Positions 5,747 to 12,967 of a stretch of 18,998 nt of DNA are shown here, in pieces. The notes below the pieces were generated by a model, which saw nothing but the letters and a program-made list of their open reading frames with translations, was not told the DNA's origin and ran no database searches. Origin of the DNA: JBHJHK01 sp050330975. GTDB lineage: Bacteria > Pseudomonadota > Gammaproteobacteria > Competibacterales > Competibacteraceae. Position numbers and translations under genes: made by a program. The number at the start of each line of letters is the position of its first letter. Positions within the stretch are counted from its first letter, which is position 1. The stretch spans positions 1-18,998 of the forward strand of contig JBHJHK010000497.1 in NCBI GenBank assembly GCA_050330975.1, in the 5' to 3' direction.

Positions 5747-6448
5747 ATGAGCCATCCTGCACCAAAAATGAAACCCGACGTAACCCGCCAAATCATCCAA
5801 CACCTCCCCAGCTCCGAACGCCAAGTCCCAGGGACTGACCTGACGGCTTTCATCGACCTGTGGTTTGAATGGCAGCGCTGGGCCAACTGGGTCTTTGCCC
5901 AGGGTTGGTTGACCCACACCCACTGGAACCCATCTGCCCCGAACCCCTTTGCCCTGAACCCCTTTGCCCGGGGACAGTGGGATGGCCTCCCCGGGAGCAG
6001 CGTCGCCCTGTGGCGGCAGATGCTCATGGCCCACGGTTCGTGGTCGTCCCTGGCACCCTTGACCCTGCCCGCCCTCGACATCGTCCAACACCGAGACGGC
6101 CAGGGCGACACGGGAATGAGCGTCTACGTCGAAGTTCCAGGGGTGGCCCCCGAGGACTTGACGCTGATCTTCGACGGCCAACAATTGACCATCAAAGGGC
6201 GTTTTCATCGCCAAGCCACGGCGGGAGCGGGGAATTGCTTCCGCGCCGAGATGCTCCAAGGGGACTTTGAGCGCAGCGTCACTCTTCCCCAGGGGGTCGA
6301 CGCCACCGCCGCCAGGGCTCAACTGGACAACGGCGTACTCCACATCGCCCTGCCCCCGGGGGAGAGCCGCGGATGCCACAGGATCCCCGTGCTAAGTTCC
6401 ACGGCGTCGAACGCGCCATCCTCCCCCGCTACCGCCACCAATCCTTGA
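5747..6448 (+). CDS. hsp20: Small heat-shock protein (Hsp20/alpha-crystallin family)
   Basis: The protein has 233 residues, longer than the usual 140-170. ATG at 5747 follows AGGAG by 8 bases. The alpha-crystallin domain spans about residues 108-215: VYVEVPGVAPEDLTL, a LTIKGR strand, a GDFERSVTLP segment, the family signature A..DNGVLHIALP, and an IPV tail motif (213-215) for oligomer contacts. It is an ATP-independent holdase. The N-terminal extension is unusual: a tryptophan- and phenylalanine-rich amphipathic stretch (residues 35-60) and three tandem pentapeptides NPSAP-NPFAL-NPFAR (61-75) encoded by a 15-base repeat. The upstream FNR box suggests induction under oxygen limitation rather than only heat. 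Domain call is secure. Confidence 0.9.
   Translation: MSHPAPKMKPDVTRQIIQHLPSSERQVPGTDLTAFIDLWFEWQRWANWVFAQGWLTHTHWNPSAPNPFALNPFARGQWDGLPGSSVALWRQMLMAHGSWSSLAPLTLPALDIVQHRDGQGDTGMSVYVEVPGVAPEDLTLIFDGQQLTIKGRFHRQATAGAGNCFRAEMLQGDFERSVTLPQGVDATAARAQLDNGVLHIALPPGESRGCHRIPVLSSTASNAPSSPATATNP
5926..5970 (+). repeat. 15-bp tandem repeat, three units, within the Hsp20 gene
   Basis: Units start at 5926, 5941 and 5956; the last two share 14 of 15 bases (GAACCCCTTTGCCC then T or G), and the first is diverged. They encode the pentapeptide NP[SF]A with a variable fifth residue, in frame. Confidence 0.85.
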
Positions 6449-6476
6449 GTGCAAGGGGTCCCGGTCCCGGATCCAA

Positions 6477-6511
6477 CCGGTAGTCTCGGCGGGGACACCG
6501 CCGCAGACCGG
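6477..6511 (+). terminator. Hairpin after the Hsp20 gene
   Basis: CCGG-TAG-TCT-CGGCGG (6477-6492) pairs with CCGCCG-C-AGA-CCGG (6498-6511): 13 pairs with two small bulges and a 5-base loop. There is no T-run, so it is either a factor-dependent end or an mRNA-stabilising structure. Confidence 0.35.
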
Positions 6512-6570
6512 GGGAACCTGGGCCGTCGGCAGTGGTCGCCCCTAGCTCTCCTCGACGCGTGACTCCGGCC

Positions 6571-8430
6571 ATGACCCGCCTCGACCCTGACCCCACTGGC
6601 GACAACCATCGCCTGCTCCAAGAACTCCTGGCCCTGGGGGATGAACTGCGACAGGCCGCGGTCGCCCTGGAAAAGCCGTTGCAGGCAGTGCACCCCCACC
6701 GCCGCGCCGGCGCCCGCAACCTCGTCCACTACCTCGCTCTGCGCAGTCGCGACCGCCGCCCATTGCAGCGCCGGCTCGCGGCCTTGGGCCTCTCTTCCCT
6801 GGGGCGCGCCGAACCCCATGTTCTCGCCACCGTAGAAGCGGTGATCAGCGCCCTGGGCCGCCTGGTCCAAGGCCCCGGATTGCCACCGGTAAGCGGCCAA
6901 AGTGAGGGCGCCTTCGACATCGAGCGACGGCAACTCGCCCAACACGCCGAGGCCCTATTTGGACCGGCACACCCTGGGCGCGACCCCCGCATCATGGTCA
7001 CTATGCCCAGGGAGGCGGCCGACGACGCCAAACTGGTGGAGGCCTTGCTGCGGTCGGGGATGAACTGTATGCGCATCAACTGCGCCCACGACGACTCCGC
7101 CGCCTGGGGGCGCATGATCGCCCACCTGCGGCGGGCCGAAGCCATCGTGGGGCGTCCCTGTCGGGTGATGATGGACCTCGCCGGGCCCAAATTGCGCACG
7201 GGCCCCCTGGCGCCGGGCCCTCGGGTCCTGCGCCTCCAGCCCCGGCGCGACGCCTACGGCCGCGTCATCGCCAAGGCCAGGGTGCGCCTGGTGGCCCAAG
7301 CTCCCCCGGGGGAAAGGGTGTCGGGCGCCGGGCCCCACTTGCCCCTCCCCGCCCCCTGGCTGGCCCGGCGCCGCTGTGGAGAGGCCCTCCGCTTCACCGA
7401 TGCCCGGGGGGCCCGGCGCACCTTGATACTCCGGGACTGGGAGGACGACGGCATTTGGGGGGAGCTGGCCAAGACCGCCTATGTGGTGCCCGGTACGCGA
7501 CTGCGGGCCGACGACGACGAGGCCCCCGTGGGTCCCTTGCCCCCGCGAGAAGGCACCTTGTTGTTGCGCCCCGGCGATCGCCTCCTGGTGGCCCGAGACG
7601 GCCGGATGGGCCACTCGTCCCCCTCTGGCCCCGCCGTCATCGGCTGCACCTTGCCCGAGGCCCTGGCGGCGGCGGCGGTGGACCAAACCATTTGGTTCGA
7701 CGACGGCAAAATCGGCGGGATCATCGAGGCGGTGGGGGCCGAGGGGGTGACGGTTCACATCACCCACGCCCCGACCGACGGCAGCCGTTTGCGGGCCGAC
7801 AAGGGCATCAACCTCCCCGACACCCCCGTGGAGCTGGGGGCCCTGACGGCCAAGGACCGCGGGGATCTGGACTTTGTCGCCCGACACGCCGACGCCGTCG
7901 CCCTGTCCTTTGTCAACACCGCCGCCGATGTGGCCAATCTGCGGCAGGAGCTGGCGCGCCGCGGTAGCCCCTCCCTCGCCATCGTCCTCAAGATCGAAAC
8001 CCGCCGGGGCTTTGAGCATCTGCCGGCGCTGTTGCTGACGGCCATGGGGGCACCGTGCTGGGGGGTGATGATCGCCCGGGGGGATTTGGCCGTGGAGTGC
8101 GGCTTTGAACGCCTGGCGGAGGTCCAAGAAGAGATCCTCTGGCTGTGTGAGGCGGCCCATGTCCCGACCATTTGGGCCACCCAGGTGTTGGAGAACCTGG
8201 CCAAGGAGGGTCTACCCTCCCGGGCCGAGATCACCGATGCCGCCATGGGTCACCGGGCCGAATGCGTCATGCTGAACAAGGGCCCCCACGTCTTGCGGGC
8301 CGTCCAGGTCCTCGACGACATCTTGCAGCGGATGCAGGCCCACCAAACCAAGAAAGTGGCCATGCTGCGCGCTTTGGGAGTGGCCCAAGCCCTGGGGGAA
8401 AGCGCCATCCCCCAAGACCCGGTGTCCTGA
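6571..8430 (+). CDS. Pyruvate-kinase-family protein, long form without the C-terminal domain
   Basis: The protein has 619 residues from ATG 6571; a GTG at 6532 is a weaker choice, and neither has a clear Shine-Dalgarno. Residues 1-135 are a helical extension foreign to standard pyruvate kinase. The barrel begins near 140 (IMVTMPREA), with MNCMRINCAH for the usual RLNFSH motif and DLAGPKLRTGP near 205. About 220 residues separate this from the next barrel motif, much more than a normal B domain. The catalytic half is well kept: VALSFVNTAADV, VLKIETRRGF (active-site lysine), ARGDLAVE (metal ligands) and WATQVLENL...SRAEITDAA. The chain ends soon after the barrel, so the allosteric C domain is missing. 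It probably transfers phosphate between phosphoenolpyruvate and a nucleotide, but the true substrate is uncertain. A terminator-like hairpin follows. Confidence 0.75.
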   Translation: MTRLDPDPTGDNHRLLQELLALGDELRQAAVALEKPLQAVHPHRRAGARNLVHYLALRSRDRRPLQRRLAALGLSSLGRAEPHVLATVEAVISALGRLVQGPGLPPVSGQSEGAFDIERRQLAQHAEALFGPAHPGRDPRIMVTMPREAADDAKLVEALLRSGMNCMRINCAHDDSAAWGRMIAHLRRAEAIVGRPCRVMMDLAGPKLRTGPLAPGPRVLRLQPRRDAYGRVIAKARVRLVAQAPPGERVSGAGPHLPLPAPWLARRRCGEALRFTDARGARRTLILRDWEDDGIWGELAKTAYVVPGTRLRADDDEAPVGPLPPREGTLLLRPGDRLLVARDGRMGHSSPSGPAVIGCTLPEALAAAAVDQTIWFDDGKIGGIIEAVGAEGVTVHITHAPTDGSRLRADKGINLPDTPVELGALTAKDRGDLDFVARHADAVALSFVNTAADVANLRQELARRGSPSLAIVLKIETRRGFEHLPALLLTAMGAPCWGVMIARGDLAVECGFERLAEVQEEILWLCEAAHVPTIWATQVLENLAKEGLPSRAEITDAAMGHRAECVMLNKGPHVLRAVQVLDDILQRMQAHQTKKVAMLRALGVAQALGESAIPQDPVS

Positions 8431-8473
8431 GCCCAGGGGGCAGGCATCGAGATATCCCTCCCTCGGACCACCG

Positions 8474-8520
8474 ACGGCGGGGGCTACCGCCGTGGAAACC
8501 CCCCCCGGGGTTTTCCTTAT
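8474..8520 (+). terminator. Tandem hairpins, probable intrinsic terminator
   Basis: ACGGCGG (8474-8480) pairs with CCGCCGT (8487-8493). Directly after it, GGAAACCCC (8494-8502) pairs with GGGGTTTTCC (8507-8516, one T bulged), followed by TTAT. The second hairpin with its T-run fits an intrinsic terminator for the pyruvate-kinase-like gene, 44 bases after its stop. Confidence 0.55.
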
Positions 8521-8531
8521 CCTCTGAAGTT

Positions 8532-8551
8532 GGTAGTCTTTTCTGACTATC
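8532..8551. promoter_or_regulatory. Palindromic site upstream of the FNR gene
   Basis: TAGTC (8534-8538) and GACTA (8545-8549) form an inverted repeat with a 6-base spacer. Extending to GGTAGTC and GACTATC costs one mismatch. It lies about 100 bases before the FNR start and could be an operator; it is not an FNR box. Confidence 0.3.
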
Positions 8552-8575
8552 CGTAGCCGTTCCCCACCCCCGATC

Positions 8576-8610
8576 CCCCCTCGGTGGAAACCCCACCGCC
8601 AGCGAGGGGG
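8576..8610 (+). other. Structured leader hairpin of the FNR gene
   Basis: CCCCCTC (8576-8582) pairs with GAGGGGG (8604-8610), and inside it GGTGG (8583-8587) pairs with CCACC (8593-8597); 6 bases bulge on the 3' side. The hairpin ends 40 bases before ATG 8651 and may affect message stability or translation. Confidence 0.45.
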
Positions 8611-8650
8611 CACCCAATGACTCAACTGTGGAAGTTCTTCGAGGAGTACT

Positions 8651-9430
8651 ATGCCCTCGCAATCCTCCGCCTGCCAGCGCTGTGTGTTTGCCAAGGGCTG
8701 CCCGCTTCTTCAACGTTTACCCGCCACCGCTCACCGACACATCGCCCCAGGTACCCTCATGGGCTACCGCCTCTTCGAACGAGACGAGGCGTTATTTCGG
8801 TCGGGCGACGCCTTCGATCGACTGTATGTGCTTTGCTCGGGGTCAGCCAAGTTGCTGGAGATCCACCCCCAGGGCACCAGTCAAATCTTCAGCTTTTACT
8901 TCCCCCGGGACGTTTTGGGCCTGGACGCCGTGGAGCTTCACCACCACGAAGGGACGGCCATCGCCCTCGAGGCGACGTTGGTGTGCCAGTTGTCTTTTGA
9001 AGGCCTGGCCAGCGCCGCCCAACACTCCAAAGCCATCGGCGACTGCCTCCATCACCTGTGGAGCCAGGAGGTCCAGCGGGAGTACACCGCCCTGCGGCTG
9101 CGGGCCCCCAAAACCGCCGTAGAGCGCCTGGCGCTGTTTTTGATCCACCTGGCCCAGCATCGCGTAGACCCCTCTGGGGGGTGGAACGAACTGCACTTGG
9201 TCATGAGCCGCCACGACCTGGGGGACTACCTGGGTCTCAGCGAAGAAACCGTAAGTCGCGGCATCAGCGCCCTCCAGCACAAGGGGGCCATCGCCGCGGA
9301 CAAGCGCACCATCCGCCTCCTCGACCAGGCGGCGTTGGCCCAGGCGGCGGGCCTCGACGGCGAGGCGGCCGCCTTCTCCTCCCCGTCGGCCAACCCCGCC
9401 GCGGCAAAATTCCACGGCCAGTGGGGTTGA
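8651..9430 (+). CDS. fnr: FNR-type oxygen-sensing transcription regulator (Crp/Fnr family)
   Basis: The protein has 259 residues. ATG at 8651 is chosen because AGGAG lies at 8642-8646 (a short 4-base gap) and the Cys cluster begins just after. C8, C11 and C17 give CX2CX5C, and C112 in LVCQLSFEGL sits where Escherichia coli FNR has Cys122 (MVCEIPFETL). All four ligands of an oxygen-labile [4Fe-4S] cluster are therefore present. The cyclic-nucleotide-type beta roll covers about 35-120, then the dimer helix (135-165). The helix-turn-helix has LGDYLGLSEETVSRGISALQ with E199, S202 and R203, the FNR readout for TTGAT-N4-ATCAA. A perfect match to that site lies upstream of the Hsp20 gene. The C-terminal 25 residues are low-complexity. 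Likely role is control of anaerobic genes. Confidence 0.93.
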   Translation: MPSQSSACQRCVFAKGCPLLQRLPATAHRHIAPGTLMGYRLFERDEALFRSGDAFDRLYVLCSGSAKLLEIHPQGTSQIFSFYFPRDVLGLDAVELHHHEGTAIALEATLVCQLSFEGLASAAQHSKAIGDCLHHLWSQEVQREYTALRLRAPKTAVERLALFLIHLAQHRVDPSGGWNELHLVMSRHDLGDYLGLSEETVSRGISALQHKGAIAADKRTIRLLDQAALAQAAGLDGEAAAFSSPSANPAAAKFHGQWG

Positions 9431-9435
9431 AGGGA

Positions 9436-9463
9436 GCCCAGGGGCGGGTGGTAGACCCTGGGC
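9436..9463 (+). terminator. Hairpin after the FNR gene
   Basis: GCCCAGGG (9436-9443) and CCCTGGGC (9456-9463) form a perfect 8-base stem with a 12-base loop, 5 bases after the stop codon. No T-run follows, so termination is only possible. Confidence 0.4.
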
Positions 9464-9599
9464 CGTCGCGCCCTTAGGTCTCCAAAGGGACATCGGCAAC
9501 GACAGCGATGCTCCGTTTCGGGATCGACCCTAGCCAGGGGCCAAAGCCTGCACTATCTTTGCCGGGGTTGTCGTCAAACCTATCCACAGGAGATCCTCG

Positions 9600-11162
9600 A
9601 TGAGAAACTTCTCTTGGGCACTGGCGGCGGTGGGCTTGGCCCTGGCGGTCAACGCCTCGGCCCAAACCGTCCTCCGCGTCGTTCCCCACGCCGATTTGCA
9701 AAACGTCGACCCCATCTGGACCACGGCCTACATCACCCGCAACCACGGCTACATGGTCTACGATACCCTGTTCGCCCTGGACGAAAATTTCACTCCCCAG
9801 CCCCAGATGGTGGACACCCACACCGTCAGCGACGACGGCCTCACCTACACCTTCACCCTGCGGGATGGCCTTTTGTGGCACGACGGCAGCCCGGTGACCG
9901 CCGCCGACTGCGTGGCCAGCATCCAGCGCTGGGGCCAGCGGGACGGCATGGGCCAGCAGCTCCTGGGGGTCACCGAATCCCTCACCGCCGTCGATGACAA
10001 GACCATCGAGCTCGTCCTCACCAAACCCTATGGTCTGGTGTTGGACTCCCTGGGCAAGATCAGCTCCAACGTGCCCTTTATGATGCCCAAGCACCTGGCC
10101 GAGACCGACCCCTTTGAGCAAGTGCCGGAGATCATCGGCTCGGGTCCCTACAAGTTCGTCAAAGAAGAATGGGTGCCGGGGAGCAAGGTGGTCTACGTCA
10201 AAAACGAAGACTACGCGCCCCGGGACGAGCCCCCCAGCGCCGCCGCCGGGGGCAAGGTGGCCAAGGTAGACCGGGTGGAATGGCTCTACATCCCCGACCA
10301 CCAAACGGCCATGAGCGCCCTGGCCAGCGGCGAAGTGGACATCTATGAGCGCCCCCCCCACGACCTGGCCACGGTGATGGCCACCATGCCCGGGGTCCAA
10401 GTGGAGGTCTTCGACCCCTTGGGAAGCCAGGGGATGCTGCGGATGAACCACCTCCACCCCCCCTTCGACAAGCCCGAAGTGCGCCAGGCGGTGTTGAAGC
10501 TCATCGACCAGGAAACCTACATGATGGCCACCGTGGGCAACCCCGAATTCTTCGAGGTGTGCCACACCCTGTTCGCCTGTGGGGCCCCCCTCCAGACCGA
10601 CGTGGGCTTTGAGTCTTTCAAAGAGCGCGATGTAGAGGCCGCCAAGGCCGCCATCGAGGAGGCTGGCTACGCCGGCCACAAAGTGGTGGTGATGCATCCC
10701 ACGGACCAGCCCATCAACGGCCCCGCCACCCTGGTGACCGCCCAAAGCCTCCGGGAGGTGGGGTTTGACGTCGAGGTCCAGGCCATGGACTGGAGCACCC
10801 TCACCTCGCGGCGGGCCATGCGGGAAGCCCCCGAGGACGGCGGTTGGAACGTATTCCACACCTGGTGGATCGGCGCCGACATCGCCAACCCAGTGAGCAA
10901 CATCGGCCTGTCGGCCGGCGGTGCGGAAAAGGCCTGGTTTGGCTGGCCCGACGACGAGGAGCTCGAAACCCTACGGGCCCAGTTCGCCACGGAAACCGAC
11001 CCGGACAAGCAAAGGGAAATCGCCGAGGCCGTGCAACAGCGCGCCCTGGAGGTGGTGACCCACGGCAACTACGGCACCTTCTACACCCCCATGGCCTTCC
11101 GGGACAACCTGGAGGGGCTGATCACCTCCCCCGTGCCGTTCTTCTGGAACATCAGCAAGTAG
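9600..11162 (+). CDS. ABC transporter peptide-type substrate-binding protein (family 5)
   Basis: The protein has 520 residues. ATG at 9600 follows AGGAG (9588-9592) by 7 bases. It begins with a Sec signal peptide (MRNFSW, a hydrophobic core, then NASA-Q with cleavage near residue 22) and has no lipobox cysteine, so it is expected to be free in the periplasm of a Gram-negative cell. Family features: VDPIWTTAYITRNHGYMVYDTLF near the mature N-terminus, a LVWHDGSPVTAADCVAS-like signature (here LLWHDGSPV), GSGPYKFV and LRMNHLHPPFDKPEVRQAV. The order binding protein, two permeases, ATPase is that of Dpp/Opp importers. The actual ligand (peptide, nickel chelate, glutathione or other) cannot be read from sequence. 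The gap to the next gene is 16 bases. Confidence 0.9.
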   Translation: MRNFSWALAAVGLALAVNASAQTVLRVVPHADLQNVDPIWTTAYITRNHGYMVYDTLFALDENFTPQPQMVDTHTVSDDGLTYTFTLRDGLLWHDGSPVTAADCVASIQRWGQRDGMGQQLLGVTESLTAVDDKTIELVLTKPYGLVLDSLGKISSNVPFMMPKHLAETDPFEQVPEIIGSGPYKFVKEEWVPGSKVVYVKNEDYAPRDEPPSAAAGGKVAKVDRVEWLYIPDHQTAMSALASGEVDIYERPPHDLATVMATMPGVQVEVFDPLGSQGMLRMNHLHPPFDKPEVRQAVLKLIDQETYMMATVGNPEFFEVCHTLFACGAPLQTDVGFESFKERDVEAAKAAIEEAGYAGHKVVVMHPTDQPINGPATLVTAQSLREVGFDVEVQAMDWSTLTSRRAMREAPEDGGWNVFHTWWIGADIANPVSNIGLSAGGAEKAWFGWPDDEELETLRAQFATETDPDKQREIAEAVQQRALEVVTHGNYGTFYTPMAFRDNLEGLITSPVPFFWNISK

Positions 11163-11178
11163 TGACTTCCATCTCGTG

Positions 11179-12117
11179 ATGGGCTACATCGTCAAGCGCC
11201 TGTTGGCCACCATCCCGGTGATGTTGGTGGTGGCCATCTTTGTGTTTTTGCTGTTGCACCTGAGCCCCGGCGACCCGGCCACGGTCATCGCCGGGGACTA
11301 CGCCTCCCCCCAAGATATCGCCCGAATCCGCGCCCAGTTGGGGCTGGACGACCCTCTGCACATCCAATTTTTCAGCTGGTTGGGGCGGCTACTCCAGGGG
11401 GATCTGGGCATTTCCATCTTTTCCAACTTGCCGGTGACGACCCTCATCGCCCAGCGGGTCGAGCCCACGTTGTCATTGACCGCCTTGACCTTGCTCATCA
11501 CCGTGAGCATCGCCGTGCCCTTGGGGGTCGTGGCCGCCTGGAAGGCGGGGACTTGGATCGACCGCCTCATCGGAATGTTGGCGGTGGTGGGATTTTCCGT
11601 GCCGGTGTTTGTCTTCGGCTATGTGTTGATCTATCTATTTGCCCTCGAACTGCGCTGGCTGCCGGTCCAGGGCTACACCCCCTTGGGGGAGGGCCTGTGG
11701 CCCTGGTTGCGCCATCTGCTGCTGCCCAGCATCGCCCTGAGCACCATCTACATCGCCCTGGTGACCCGTATCACCCGGGCCTCTACCCTGGAGATCCTGG
11801 GGGAAGACTACATCCGCACCGCCCGTTCCAAGGGCCTTGCGGAGCGCTGGGTTCTCATGGGCCACGCCCTGAGCAACGCCGCGGTGCCCATCGTCACCGT
11901 CATCGGCCTCGGGGTGGCGCTGTTGATCGGCGGGGTGGTGGTCACCGAGAGCGTGTTCAATATCCCCGGGGTGGGGCGCCTGGTGGTGGACGCCATCCTC
12001 AAGCGGGATTACCCCATCATCCAAGGGCTGATTTTGCTGTTCTCGGGGGTTTATATCTTGATCAATCTGATCATTGATCTGCTGTACACCGTCCTCGACC
12101 CGAGGATCCGCTATTGA
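11179..12117 (+). CDS. ABC transporter permease, DppB-like
   Basis: This inner-membrane protein has 312 residues. ATG 11179 is preferred over the adjacent GTG 11176. It starts with GYIVKRLLATIPVMLVV, the typical first helix of DppB-type permeases, followed by LHLSPGDPA and the LGLDDPLHIQFFSWLGRLLQGDLG segment. The EAA loop that contacts the ATPase is EDYIRTARSKGLAE. The end has GGVVVTESVFNIPGVGRLVVDAI and LDPRIRY, both family hallmarks. Six membrane helices are expected. It is co-transcribed with the binding protein before it and the second permease 25 bases after it. Confidence 0.94.
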   Translation: MGYIVKRLLATIPVMLVVAIFVFLLLHLSPGDPATVIAGDYASPQDIARIRAQLGLDDPLHIQFFSWLGRLLQGDLGISIFSNLPVTTLIAQRVEPTLSLTALTLLITVSIAVPLGVVAAWKAGTWIDRLIGMLAVVGFSVPVFVFGYVLIYLFALELRWLPVQGYTPLGEGLWPWLRHLLLPSIALSTIYIALVTRITRASTLEILGEDYIRTARSKGLAERWVLMGHALSNAAVPIVTVIGLGVALLIGGVVVTESVFNIPGVGRLVVDAILKRDYPIIQGLILLFSGVYILINLIIDLLYTVLDPRIRY

Positions 12118-12142
12118 ACCCGCCACAGCCTAGGACGCGCCC

Positions 12143-12967
12143 GTGAACCTCGCCCGCCGTTTGCCCATTGCCTTAGGGGGTGGCTTGCTCCTCGCCATGG
12201 GCATCATGGCCCTGGGGGCCCCGTGGCTCGCCCCGGGGGATCCCTTGCTGCTCAACCCCATTTTGCGGCTGCGCCCTCCCTCCGAGGAGTTTTGGTTTGG
12301 CACCGACATGTTCGGCCGGGAGGTCTATACCCGGGCGGTCTACGGGGCGCGGATTTCCCTGGCCGTGGGGCTCTTTGCCGCCCTCTTCAGCGTGGTCTTG
12401 GGGCTTATCATCGTCCTATTGGCGGGGTTTTATCGCCTGCTGGACGCCGTTTTGATGCGGGTCATGGACGGCCTCATGGCCATCCCCGGCATCTTGCTGG
12501 CCATCGCCATGGTGGCCCTTTCCGGGGCGAGCCTGGTGACGGTGATCGTCGCCATCACCATCCCCGAAATCCCCCGGGTGGTGCGGTTGGTGCGCAGCGT
12601 GGTGTTGAGCGTCCGGGAGGAGCCCTTTGTGGAGGCGGCCATCGCCGCCGGCACCCGCACGCCGAGGATTTTGCTGCGCCACATTTTGCCCAACACCGTA
12701 CCGGCCTTGATCGTCCAAGCCACTTATATTTGCGCCTCGGCCATGCTCACCGAGGCGATTTTGAGCTTTTTGGGCACGGGTACCCCCCCGGAGATCCCCA
12801 GTTGGGGCAATATGATGGCCGAGGGGCGGATCTACTTCCAGCTGGCGCCGTGGATCCTGCTGTTTCCCGGGCTGTTCTTGGCGTTGACCGTGCTGGCGGT
12901 GAACCTCATGGGGGACGGGTTACGGGATACCATCGACCCCCGCCTGGCCAAGCGAGTGAGGACATGA
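12143..12967 (+). CDS. ABC transporter permease, DppC-like
   Basis: The protein has 274 residues from GTG 12143, with AGGA at 12132-12135. After the first helix comes FWFGTDMFGREVYTRAVYGARISL, the family motif that normally reads GTD..GRD...R...GAR. The EAA loop is EEPFVEAAIAAGTRTPRILLRHILPN, and the end carries ILSFLGTGTPPEIPSWGNMMAEGR and NLMGDGLRDTIDPRL. It pairs with the DppB-like protein to form the channel. The stop overlaps the ATPase start by 4 bases (ATGA). Confidence 0.94.
   Translation: MNLARRLPIALGGGLLLAMGIMALGAPWLAPGDPLLLNPILRLRPPSEEFWFGTDMFGREVYTRAVYGARISLAVGLFAALFSVVLGLIIVLLAGFYRLLDAVLMRVMDGLMAIPGILLAIAMVALSGASLVTVIVAITIPEIPRVVRLVRSVVLSVREEPFVEAAIAAGTRTPRILLRHILPNTVPALIVQATYICASAMLTEAILSFLGTGTPPEIPSWGNMMAEGRIYFQLAPWILLFPGLFLALTVLAVNLMGDGLRDTIDPRLAKRVRT

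Noticed and set aside
8617..9000. Gene starting at ATG 8617
   Set aside because: After about 20 plausible residues the frame becomes a shadow of the FNR gene. Only a short leader peptide remains conceivable.
9553..9575. Sigma-54 promoter before the binding-protein gene
   Set aside because: A CTGCAC...TTGC arrangement is present, but the required GG at -24 reads TG and several other positions mismatch.
9474..10859. Open frame of 461 codons on the - strand
   Set aside because: It is the antisense shadow of the substrate-binding protein gene, with no ribosome site or recognisable domain.
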